Below are positions 43,507 through 51,272 of a stretch of 64,000 nucleotides of DNA, piece by piece (position 1 is the first letter of the stretch; every line of letters starts with the position of its first letter). Below the pieces are notes generated by a model. It ran no database searches. It was not told the origin of the DNA and saw only the letters and a list, made by a program, of their open reading frames with translations. The position numbers and the translations under genes were made by a program. Source of the DNA: Sphaerisporangium perillae. Its GTDB lineage: Bacteria > Actinomycetota > Actinomycetes > Streptosporangiales > Streptosporangiaceae. The stretch spans positions 62,001 through 126,000 of the forward strand of contig NZ_JALLPO010000025.1 in NCBI RefSeq assembly GCF_023276435.1. Direction: 5' to 3'.

Positions 43507-44655
43507 ATGGACGACATCTGGGATCTGGTGGTGGTCGGGGGCGGCCCGGCGGGGTCGGCGGCGGCCATCCGGGCCAAGCAGCTGCGGCCGGACGCCCGGG
43601 TGCTGCTGCTCGACAGAGCGGACTTCCCCCGCGACAAGGCCTGCGGGGACGGCATCGCCGCCCACGGCCGCGAGGAGCTCGCCGTGCTCGGCGTCCCGGA
43701 CCTGATCGACGACTACCGTCCGACGCGGCGGCTGTCGGTCGTGTCGCCCGGCGGCGCAGAGGTGCTCGCCACGGTCGCGCGGCCGAATTACGTCGTCCCC
43801 CGGAAGGTCTTCGACGCCCGCCTCGTCGACGCCGCGCGGGCCCGTGGCGTCGAAGTGCGCCGCCACCGCGTCCGAGCCCTCACCGCGCACGGTGACCGCG
43901 TCGTCCTGGACGGCGCCGTCACCGCCCGCGCCGTCGTCGCCGCCGACGGGGCGAACTCGGCCGTACGGCGCCTGATCGGCCTGCCGGCGAGCCCCGAGAA
44001 GCACACCGCGATCGCCGTGCGCGGCTATGCCGACGTGCCCGCCGACGACGACGTCCAGTTCATCGCCATGCAGAAGGACGGCTGGCCCGCCTACGCCTGG
44101 TCCTTCCCCATCGGGGACGGAACGGCGAATGTCGGCTTCGGGATGCTGCTGCCCCGGCTGCACGCCACCGGCCTGCCCGGCCGTGAGGTGCTCCACGGCC
44201 GGCTCGCCGAACTGCTGCCCCACCTGCCGGCGCGTGACCTGCGCGCTCACCACCTGCCGCTGTCGCCGGGCCGTCCGAGGCCGGGAGCGGGGAGGGTGAT
44301 GCTCGCAGGGGACGCCGCGAGCCTCATCAACCCGCTCACCGGTGAGGGCATCTACTACGCGCTGGTCTCCGGCCGCCTCGCCGGCGAGGCCGCGGTCGCG
44401 GCGGCCGGGAACCCGCTGGCCGCCTACCGTCGCGGGTTGCGGGATGCCCTCGGGCGGCACCTGCTCACCACCGACGTGCTGGCCCGCGCCGCCCAGTCGC
44501 CGGGCTTCATCGACGCCGCGATCGATACCGCCGCCCGGCGCAAGGAGGTCTTCGACCTGCTCGTGGACGTCGGCCTCGGCGCCGGCACGGTACCGCTGCC
44601 GCTCGCCTTCAGCGTGATCCGGCGCTGGCTCCTGAACGGCGTCCAGAAGAAATAG
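43507..44655 (+). CDS. FAD-dependent oxidoreductase, geranylgeranyl-reductase type
   Basis: 382 residues from ATG 43507 with GGGAGG 8 bases upstream. N-terminal FAD motif DLVVVGGGPAGSAAAIRA, FPRDKACGDGI, central VAADGANSAVRRLIG, and VMLAGDAASLINPLTGEGIYYALVSGRLAGEA near the C-terminus. Hydrogenates prenyl chains such as menaquinone or geranylgeranyl groups in the family. The neighbouring formate dehydrogenase feeds electrons to quinone, but the genes are convergent and the link is loose. Confidence 0.88.
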   Translation: MDDIWDLVVVGGGPAGSAAAIRAKQLRPDARVLLLDRADFPRDKACGDGIAAHGREELAVLGVPDLIDDYRPTRRLSVVSPGGAEVLATVARPNYVVPRKVFDARLVDAARARGVEVRRHRVRALTAHGDRVVLDGAVTARAVVAADGANSAVRRLIGLPASPEKHTAIAVRGYADVPADDDVQFIAMQKDGWPAYAWSFPIGDGTANVGFGMLLPRLHATGLPGREVLHGRLAELLPHLPARDLRAHHLPLSPGRPRPGAGRVMLAGDAASLINPLTGEGIYYALVSGRLAGEAAVAAAGNPLAAYRRGLRDALGRHLLTTDVLARAAQSPGFIDAAIDTAARRKEVFDLLVDVGLGAGTVPLPLAFSVIRRWLLNGVQKK

Positions 44656-44758
44656 TGCGGTGCCGCTGCCCGTCCTAGGGGCGGACGCGCGCGCGGGTGA
44701 GCATCGACAGGCTGAGAAAGTGGTCTCCGGGCAAGCGGCGAGCGGGCGGGGACCTCGG

Positions 44759-45709
44759 TCAGGCGTACTGGCGGTCGCGGTCCTGGGAGGCGGCGGAGAG
44801 CCGGTTGCGCTGCGGGACGACGGTGTAGCGGGGGTCCTCGGTGGAGGCGACCCCGGCCGAGAACACGCCCAAGCGGAGGCAGGCCGACCCGGCCATGAAG
44901 GCGGCGCCGGAGAGCAGCGCGAGGGCACGGCTGCGACCGGCGACCAGCGCCCCGGCGGTCCCCGCCAGAGCCAGCGCCTCTGCCGCGCGGAGCAGGCTGC
45001 CCGCCCGGCCGCGCTCGTAGGATTCGGCGATCATGCCGATGCGGCGGCGCATGAGCCGTCCCGCGGCCAGTTCCAGGGCCGCGCCGAGGACGGCCGCTCG
45101 GCGGGCCGGGGCGTTCTCCGACCGAGGCGTCGCGATCAAGGCGGCGCCCGCCGCCGTGGCCGTGGCCGAGCCGGCGAACAGGAAGGGCATCTCACGGTGG
45201 CCCTCGTGCCAGGCCGGTACGGCGGTGTCGCTCACCAGCACGGCCGTGTACGTGGTGATCGCCGGGCCGATGACCGCCGCGCCGTAGCAGGCCGCGCGCC
45301 CGACCAGCGGCAACTTCCCGGTGAGGTCGCAGAGCGCGCTGACGCCGGCCAGCGGGGCGTACGCGGCCAGCAGCCAGGAGCCCATGTTCATCGGCGAGGT
45401 CGGCTTGAAGGTGCGCAGCATGTTGACGAAGCGCGCCGGCCGTCCGAGGTCCTCGACGAGCGCGACCAGCGACAGGGTGATGCCGGCGAGTGCGGCGACC
45501 TTGCCCACCCGCGCGAGCGCCGGGCGGCCGGTGAGCTGGCCCCCGGCCGCGAACACCGAGGAGGCGCCGGCCAGGCCGCCCAGGTAGAGGTAGCCGCCGA
45601 TGTTCACCTCGCGCCAGGTCGGCGGCTTGAGGATCCGGCGGTTGTAGTAGGAGGCGAACTCCTCCGTCATGTGCGCCGCCCGACCATCGACACGGCCTCG
45701 CGTGGTCAT
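44759..45709 (-). CDS. NrfD-type membrane subunit of formate dehydrogenase
   Basis: 316 residues with eight to nine membrane helices; no cytochrome-type paired His pattern obvious. N-terminal YYNRRILKPPTWREVNIGGYLYLGGLAG and later SLVALVEDLGRPARFVNMLRTFKPTSPMN are characteristic of PsrC/NrfD quinone-reactive subunits. Start ATG 45709 has GGGAG 5 bases upstream. Third gene of the leftward operon; it would pass electrons from the iron-sulfur subunit to quinone. Confidence 0.85.
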   Translation of the reverse strand: MTTRGRVDGRAAHMTEEFASYYNRRILKPPTWREVNIGGYLYLGGLAGASSVFAAGGQLTGRPALARVGKVAALAGITLSLVALVEDLGRPARFVNMLRTFKPTSPMNMGSWLLAAYAPLAGVSALCDLTGKLPLVGRAACYGAAVIGPAITTYTAVLVSDTAVPAWHEGHREMPFLFAGSATATAAGAALIATPRSENAPARRAAVLGAALELAAGRLMRRRIGMIAESYERGRAGSLLRAAEALALAGTAGALVAGRSRALALLSGAAFMAGSACLRLGVFSAGVASTEDPRYTVVPQRNRLSAASQDRDRQYA

Positions 45710-45812
45710 CTCGCTCCCTGTGCTCGTCGTGCTGGTTTCCGGATACGACCCGCCCGTCTCATCGGCGGCCCCGTGACCGCGGCGGTGCCGGTACCACCGG
45801 GGCGGACGCCGC

Positions 45813-46706
45813 TCACCGGCGTGCCGTGGCGAAGGCGGCGGCGATGCCGCAGGCCAGGGTCAGGGCCGCCACGGCCGCGTGCCGCCACATGGAGGGCAGG
45901 TCACGGGTGGTGACCTTGGGCGCCGGGGGCAGCCCGTACACCTCGGGCTCGTCGAGGAGCAGGAAGAACGCGCCGTTGCCGCGGACGCCGTCGGCCGGGT
46001 CGTGCCCGTAGAGCCGGGCGTCGGCCACGCCGTCCTGGCGCAGCTCCTGAAGGCGGGCCGCCGCCCGCTGGAGCAGCTCGTCCACCGGTCCGTACTGGAT
46101 GGACTCGGTGGGGCAGGCCTTGGCGCAGGCAGGCGTGAGGCCATCGACCTGCCGGTCGTAGCAGAGCGTGCACTTGAAGACGCGGCCGTCCTCCTCGCGC
46201 TTGTCGATCACTCCGTACGGGCAGGCCGACACGCAGTAGCCGCAGCCGTTGCAGATGTCCTGTTGCACCACCACCGTGCCGAACTCGGTGCGGAAGAGCG
46301 AGCCGGTGGGGCAGACGTCCAGGCAGGCGGCGTCGGTGCAGTGCTTGCACACGTCGGAGGCCATCAGCCAGCGCAGGTCGCCCGAGCCCTGATCGCCCGA
46401 GCCCTGGCCCTGGTCGCCGGCGCCGTCGGGCGCCTTGACCGGCTTGCGCTGCTCGATGAAGGCGACGTGCCGCCAGGTGGATCCGGACAGCTGCTCGGTG
46501 TTGTCGAAGGACATGCCGGTGAGCTCGAACGGCGCGTCGGACGGGAGCAGGTTCCACTCCTTGCACGCCACCTCGCACGCCTTGCATCCGATGCAGACCG
46601 AGGTGTCGGTGAAGAAGCCCATCCGTGGCGGATGCTCCGGGTAGCCGGTCTCCTCCTGGACCTGCGGCAGCCTGGTCGCCACCGGTATGGATCGCGCCGC
46701 CGTCAT
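45813..46706 (-). CDS. Formate dehydrogenase iron-sulfur subunit
   Basis: 297 residues from ATG 46706, GGAGG 6 bases upstream. Four ferredoxin clusters are visible: CIGCKACEVACKEW, CKHCTDAACLDVCPTGSL, CNGCGYCVSACPYGVI, and CTLCYDRQ...CAKACPTESI. The C-terminus has one membrane helix (AAVAALTLACGIAAAFA). Receives electrons from the molybdenum subunit and hands them to the NrfD-type subunit. The ribosome-site region is duplicated upstream (see mini-ORF). Confidence 0.9.
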   Translation of the reverse strand: MTAARSIPVATRLPQVQEETGYPEHPPRMGFFTDTSVCIGCKACEVACKEWNLLPSDAPFELTGMSFDNTEQLSGSTWRHVAFIEQRKPVKAPDGAGDQGQGSGDQGSGDLRWLMASDVCKHCTDAACLDVCPTGSLFRTEFGTVVVQQDICNGCGYCVSACPYGVIDKREEDGRVFKCTLCYDRQVDGLTPACAKACPTESIQYGPVDELLQRAAARLQELRQDGVADARLYGHDPADGVRGNGAFFLLLDEPEVYGLPPAPKVTTRDLPSMWRHAAVAALTLACGIAAAFATARR

Positions 46707-46759
46707 CTCGGGCCTCCTGCCGCCGCGCGGGCTCCGCACGTGCGCGTCACCGCCGTCAT
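46703..46759 (-). CDS. 18-residue mini-ORF made by a duplicated start region
   Basis: CAGGAGGCCCGAGATGACGG occurs twice on the minus strand, 53 bases apart, each with a ribosome site and ATG. The upstream copy (ATG at 46759) opens an 18-codon frame whose TGA overlaps the real ATG at 46706. This puts a coupled mini-ORF before the iron-sulfur gene. Whether it is translated is untested. Confidence 0.35.
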   Translation of the reverse strand: MTAVTRTCGARAAAGGPR

Positions 46760-46801
46760 CTCGGGCCTCCTGCTGGTACGGGCTCGCCGGTGACCGTCAT
46801 C

Positions 46802-49800
46802 TCAACGGCCATGGTGTGCGGGCTGGTCGATGCCGGCGCGGCGGCGGAAGGTCTCCACCAGGAGCTGCAGGCCGGGCCCTCGGGGGCGCCGCCCCGGCTG
46901 GATGTCCGCGGTGGTCACCTTGGTCTCCTGGATGTCGGCGTTCGGGTCGAGCACGATGGACGTCAGCTCGTTCGCCGGGTCCCCGGTGACGACGCCGTTC
47001 GGCCCCCAGTGGTACGGCAGGCCGATCTGGTGGACGACGCGGCCGTCCATGTGGAGCGTCGGCATCCGGTCGGTCACCAGGACGCGGGCCTCGATCGCGC
47101 CCCGCGCGCTGATGATCGTGGCCCAGCCGCCGTGCTCCAGCAGGCGCTCCTCGGCGAGTTCGGGCGACACCTCGCAGAACATCTCCGGCTGCAGTTCGGA
47201 CAAGTGCGGCAACCAGCGGCTCATGCCTCCGGCGGTGAAGTGCTCGGTGAGCCGATAGGTGGTCACCACGTACGGATAGACCTCGCTGCCGGCCGGGTGG
47301 TAGCGGTTGCCGGGACGGTCGTAGGTGATCCGGGCCGGGTTGCTGCGCTGCGCGGGGTACAGCAGGTTCTCGGCCGGGGTGTCCTGCGGCTCGTAGTGCA
47401 CGGGCAACGGGCCGTCCATGAGCCCGGCCGGGGCGAACAGCCAGCCCTTGCCGTCGCCCTGCATGATGAACGGGTCGATTCCGGACAGCGCGTCGGCGCC
47501 CTTGGCGTCGTCCGGCGGCCGGTAGTGCGGCGGACGGTCCTCGATGAAGTCGGGCACGTCGTGCCCGGTCCACTTGCCCATCCCCTCGTCCCACCAGACG
47601 TACGCCTTGCGCGGGCTCCACGGGTTGCCATCCGGGTCGGCCGACGCGCGGTTGTACAGGGTGCGCCGGTTGAGCGGCCACGCCCAGGCCCATTCGCGGG
47701 ACGTCCAGCTCTGCTCGGTGTGCGGCTTGCGGCGTGCCGCCTGGTTCACCCCGTCCGCGTACACCCCGCAGTAGATCCAGCAGCCGCAGCTGGTGGAGCC
47801 GTCGTCGCGCAGTTCGGCGTAGGCCGACAGGAGCCCCCCGTCGGGGCCGTACCCGTTGATCTCGCGCAGCACGGCGTCCGCGCTGGGCTCGGCGATGTCG
47901 CCCTCCACCGGGTAGTCCCAGGTCAGGTCGAGGACGGGCCGGTCGGCAGGGTCGGTGGACGCCCCCAGCCGCTCCCTGATGAGCCGGCCGAGATGGTAGA
48001 CGAACCACAGGTCGCTGCGGCGGTCGCCGCTGGGCTGCACGGCGGCGTCGTGCCACTGGATGAGGCGGTTGGTGTTGGTGAACGTGCCGTCCTTCTCGGT
48101 GTGCGCGGCGGCGGGGAAGAAGAAGACCTCGGTGGCGATCCGGTCGGTGCTCAGCTCGCCGTTCTGGATCTCCTGGCCGTCCTTCCACCAGGTCGCCGAC
48201 TCGATGAGCGAGAAGTCCCGCACCACGAGCCAGTCGAGGTTGGCCATGCCGAGCCGCTGCAACCGGGTGTTGGCCGATCCGACCGCGGGGTTCTGGCCGA
48301 ACAGGAAGTAGCCCTTGCAGGTGCCGTCGAGCTGGGCCATCGTCGTGTCGTAGGTGCTGTGCGAGCCGGTCAGCCGGGGCAGGTGGCCGAAGCAGAAGTC
48401 GTTGCCGGGCGTCGCCGCGTCCCCGTAGTAGGCCTTGAGCAGGCTGACCACGTAGTTGCGCGCGTCGGCCCAGAAGCCCTTCTGGGTGCTGATGACGTCG
48501 ACGAAGGTGTCCAGGTCCTCGTCGGAGTGCGCGAACGGCATGGGGATGTAGCCGGGCAGCAGGTTGTACAGGGTCGGGATGTCGCTCGACCCCTGGATGC
48601 TGGCGTGGCCGCGCAGCGCCATGATGCCGCCGCCCGGCCGCCCGATGTTGCCGAGCAGCATCTGCAGGATGCTCGCCGCCCGGATGTACTGCGTCCCGAC
48701 CGTGTGCTGCGTCCACCCCACCGCGTACGCGAAGGCGCTCGTGCGGTCGCGCCCGGAGTTCGAGGTCAGCGCGTCGCACACCCGCCTGAACAGCTCCGGC
48801 GGGATCCCGCACGTCTGATGCACGAACTCGGGGGTGTAGCGGGCGAAATGCCGCTTGAGGATCTGGTAGACGCACCTGGGGTCGGTGAGCGTCTCGTCCC
48901 GCTGCGGGTGCGCGTTGACGGGGGCGCCGCCGGAGCCGTGCGCCTCGCTGCGGCCGGGCATGTGGTACTCGGCCAGCCGCAGCCGCCGTCCCGACGCCGC
49001 CTGCACCCCCGGCCCCTTGTACTGCCAGGTGCCGACGTCGTACATGCGCCTGTCCGGGTCCCAGCCGGAGAAGACGCCGCCCAGGTCCTCGGTGTCGGCG
49101 TAGTCGTCGGTGATGATGCTCGCGGCGTTGGTGTAGTTCATGACGTACTCACGGAAGTCCTTCCCCTCCGTCAGGACGTGGTTGATGATCGCCCCGAGGA
49201 AGGCGATGTCGGTGCCCGGGCGGATCGGCACGTACAGGTCGGCCAGCGCGCTCGTACGGCTGAAGCGCGGGTCGACGTGGATGATCGTGGCGCCGCGCAG
49301 CTTGGCCTCCATCACCCATTGGAAGCCCACCGGGTGCGCCTCGGCGAAGTTGGAGCCCTCGATGATGATGCAGTCGGAGAACTGCAGGTCCTGCATGAAC
49401 GCCGTGGAGCCGCCCCTGCCGAAGGACGTGCCGAGGCCGGTCACCGTGGAGCTGTGGCAGACCCGCGCCTGGTTCTCCACCTGGACGACGCCGAGCCCGG
49501 TCATCAGCTTCTTGATGAGGTAGTTCTCCTCGTTGTCCAGCGTGGCGCCGCCGAGGCTCGCGATGCCCAGCGTCCTTGCCACCCGCCTGCCGTCGCAGTA
49601 CTCCTGCCAGGTCTCCCGCCGCGTGCTGACCACCCGGTCGGCGACCATGGCCATCGCCGTGTCCAGGTCGAGCTGCTCCCACTCCGTGCCGTACGGCCGG
49701 CGGTACAGCACCACGTGCTCGCGGCTGCGGCCGGTCGTGAGCTGGAGGGACGCCGCACCCTTGGGGCAGAGCCTGCCCCGGTTGATCGGAGAGTCGGGGT

Positions 49801-50023
49801 CTCCCTCGATCTGCACGACCCTCTCGCCGGAGACGTAGACGTCCTGGGCGCAGCCGACGGCGCAGTAGGGGCAGACCGACTTCACCACGCGGTCGGCGGT
49901 GGCCGCCCGGGACCGCAACGCGTCGGTGCCGGGCGACCTTACCGCCGCTCCGAGCCCGCAGCGGTCAGGACCGGTGAGCTGCCGCAGCACCGGCCATCTC
50001 CCCAGGAACCCGCTCATCCCCAT
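46802..50023 (-). CDS. Formate dehydrogenase catalytic subunit (Mo/W-bisMGD, Cys type)
   Basis: 1073 residues from ATG 50023. Oxidises formate to CO2. N-terminal [4Fe-4S] site C51, C54, C58 and C86 followed by the conserved Lys in CPKG; the active-site residue is Cys189 in ARVCHSSTVTGLGTSFGRGG, where selenocysteine occurs in the E. coli enzymes, with the essential His next to it. The C-terminal molybdopterin domain is complete (LPYHWGPNGVVTGDPANELTSIVLDP). An open frame to 50158 upstream lies largely in repeat DNA and was not used. No Tat signal is visible, so it is probably cytoplasmic. No fdhD or fdhE is seen nearby. Confidence 0.9.
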   Translation of the reverse strand: MGMSGFLGRWPVLRQLTGPDRCGLGAAVRSPGTDALRSRAATADRVVKSVCPYCAVGCAQDVYVSGERVVQIEGDPDSPINRGRLCPKGAASLQLTTGRSREHVVLYRRPYGTEWEQLDLDTAMAMVADRVVSTRRETWQEYCDGRRVARTLGIASLGGATLDNEENYLIKKLMTGLGVVQVENQARVCHSSTVTGLGTSFGRGGSTAFMQDLQFSDCIIIEGSNFAEAHPVGFQWVMEAKLRGATIIHVDPRFSRTSALADLYVPIRPGTDIAFLGAIINHVLTEGKDFREYVMNYTNAASIITDDYADTEDLGGVFSGWDPDRRMYDVGTWQYKGPGVQAASGRRLRLAEYHMPGRSEAHGSGGAPVNAHPQRDETLTDPRCVYQILKRHFARYTPEFVHQTCGIPPELFRRVCDALTSNSGRDRTSAFAYAVGWTQHTVGTQYIRAASILQMLLGNIGRPGGGIMALRGHASIQGSSDIPTLYNLLPGYIPMPFAHSDEDLDTFVDVISTQKGFWADARNYVVSLLKAYYGDAATPGNDFCFGHLPRLTGSHSTYDTTMAQLDGTCKGYFLFGQNPAVGSANTRLQRLGMANLDWLVVRDFSLIESATWWKDGQEIQNGELSTDRIATEVFFFPAAAHTEKDGTFTNTNRLIQWHDAAVQPSGDRRSDLWFVYHLGRLIRERLGASTDPADRPVLDLTWDYPVEGDIAEPSADAVLREINGYGPDGGLLSAYAELRDDGSTSCGCWIYCGVYADGVNQAARRKPHTEQSWTSREWAWAWPLNRRTLYNRASADPDGNPWSPRKAYVWWDEGMGKWTGHDVPDFIEDRPPHYRPPDDAKGADALSGIDPFIMQGDGKGWLFAPAGLMDGPLPVHYEPQDTPAENLLYPAQRSNPARITYDRPGNRYHPAGSEVYPYVVTTYRLTEHFTAGGMSRWLPHLSELQPEMFCEVSPELAEERLLEHGGWATIISARGAIEARVLVTDRMPTLHMDGRVVHQIGLPYHWGPNGVVTGDPANELTSIVLDPNADIQETKVTTADIQPGRRPRGPGLQLLVETFRRRAGIDQPAHHGR

Positions 50024-50051
50024 ATCGCCCCCCGCCGACTGGTCACCAGGC

Positions 50052-50292
50052 GAACTCACATGCTCGGGGGGCTCATGCGCTTCCTGCCCGTTCCTCCCCC
50101 ACGGGGCGGATTCCCAACCTCCGATCTCCGGGACCGGCCATCGCCAGGCAGCACCCATCAGGCCACGTCCGCCTGATTAGCCCGTCAGACGGCGTCCGCC
50201 AGACGGTGTCCGTCAGGCGGTGTCCGTCAGGCGTGGGCCGTCAGGTGGAGTCGCCGTACGGGCTGCGGCCGGAGGCGACGGCGGACAGCATC
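50052..50292. repeat. Direct repeat, left copy, flanking the insert
   Basis: 241 bp matching 60665-60876 with few substitutions. It holds the last 17 codons (including the stop at 50241-50243) of a PEP-mutase-like gene plus the intergenic region in front of the formate dehydrogenase. It contains four 14-bp units like CGTCAGACGGCGTC (50183-50238), while the right copy has two; this accounts for almost all the length difference. Homology ends abruptly at both edges. Confidence 0.9.
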
Positions 50293-50391
50293 TAGGTCCT
50301 CAACGGACCACCGGTGCAGCATGGAATGGTCGTCGAAGCGAATCCCGCGCTGGGCCGCGAGCCAGTCGCAGAAGTGGTCCAGCCTGCTCAC
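50293..50391 (-). pseudogene. Acyl-/acetoacetyl-CoA synthetase, 5' fragment cut at the insert edge
   Basis: GTG at 50391 overlaps the HAD gene's stop (GTGA), with GAGG upstream. The remaining 33 codons, including DHFCDWLAAQRGI and MLHRWSVEDLDA, match the N-terminal start of acetyl/acetoacetyl-CoA synthetases (usually 600 residues or more). At 50292 the frame runs into the direct repeat and ends at 50227 in unrelated sequence. The rest of the gene is gone. It shows that the operon once ended in an acid-CoA ligase. Confidence 0.7.
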
Positions 50392-51272
50392 GCAACCTCC
50401 CCATCGTTCCGACGCAGACCGGGCCATAGTGCTATCAACTCGTCCAGGCCCGCCACAACGAGGTCAGGGCGGTCACCCTCCGGGGCGCCGACGACGTCCT
50501 CGGCGCGGTGTGTGCCGGTGGTGACCAGCACCGCCACCGCGCCGGCGGCCTTGGCCATGCGGGACTCGAGCGTGAGGTCGTCGCCGACGGTGAGCACTTC
50601 GGACGGCGCGACGCTGAGCCTGCGCGCGGCGATCTCCATCGCGGTGGGAGATGGCTTGCCGAGCACCTCGTAGGAGGTCCCGGTGACGTGCCGGAGCCCG
50701 CTGGCGATGAAACCGCTGAGACCGGCCACTGGCCTGCCTCTTGAGGCGAAGCGGCGGGCGTCACTGGTGACCAGTAGCTCCGCGCCGTCCCACAACGCCT
50801 CCGCCGCCCGCTGCAACCGGTCGCGGGTGAAGGCCGTGTCCCAGCCGATGACCACGGCGGCGACCTGGCCGTCGTGCGAGTGGTCGACCACCTGCACGCC
50901 TTCCTCGATGAGCACGTCGACCAGGCCTGGGCCACCGAACGCGAGCACCAGTTGGTCGCCGAACCGCTTGCGCACCACCTCCGCCGCGACCACCGACGGG
51001 GTCAGTACCTCGGCGACGTTGACGTCGATGCCGAGCCCGCGCAACGTCTCGGAGATCGCGGCAGGAGTCTTACTGGACGCGTTCGTGAAGGCCACCAGTG
51101 ACCGGCCGCTGTGGCGTACAGCGCGCACCAGTTCGACCGCCCCGGGCAGCGCGAATCCGGTGTAGTTGGAGTGCGGGTCGAACAGCGCGAGGCACCCGTC
51201 GATGTCGAAGACGACACCACGCACCGCGGCCAGCCGGCCGGCCAGTTCCTCGGTCACGACCGTGGCCGTCAT
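50388..51272 (-). CDS. HAD-family phosphatase, NagD-like
   Basis: 294 residues; ATG overlaps the previous stop (ATGA). Catalytic motif VFDIDGCLALFD with nucleophile Asp23 and Asp25, motif II FTNASSKTPA, conserved Lys in GKPSPTAMEIA and motif IV VGDDLTLESRMAKAAG. The C2-type cap between motifs fits NagD/phosphoglycolate-type phosphatases. In this operon it may remove phosphate from an intermediate made by the PEP-synthase-like enzyme, or repair a by-product. Confidence 0.88.
   Translation of the reverse strand: MTATVVTEELAGRLAAVRGVVFDIDGCLALFDPHSNYTGFALPGAVELVRAVRHSGRSLVAFTNASSKTPAAISETLRGLGIDVNVAEVLTPSVVAAEVVRKRFGDQLVLAFGGPGLVDVLIEEGVQVVDHSHDGQVAAVVIGWDTAFTRDRLQRAAEALWDGAELLVTSDARRFASRGRPVAGLSGFIASGLRHVTGTSYEVLGKPSPTAMEIAARRLSVAPSEVLTVGDDLTLESRMAKAAGAVAVLVTTGTHRAEDVVGAPEGDRPDLVVAGLDELIALWPGLRRNDGEVA

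Noticed and set aside
49440-49480. Selenocysteine in the formate dehydrogenase
   Set aside because: The active-site codon encodes cysteine (Cys189) and no in-frame TGA is present.
46625-50176. 1183-codon open frame on the plus strand across the formate dehydrogenase gene
   Set aside because: It mirrors a well-conserved gene and its protein is low-complexity Arg/Gly/Val/His sequence, the usual shadow of high-GC codon bias.
50183-50238. CRISPR array
   Set aside because: The 14-bp units are contiguous with no spacers, and no cas gene is present.
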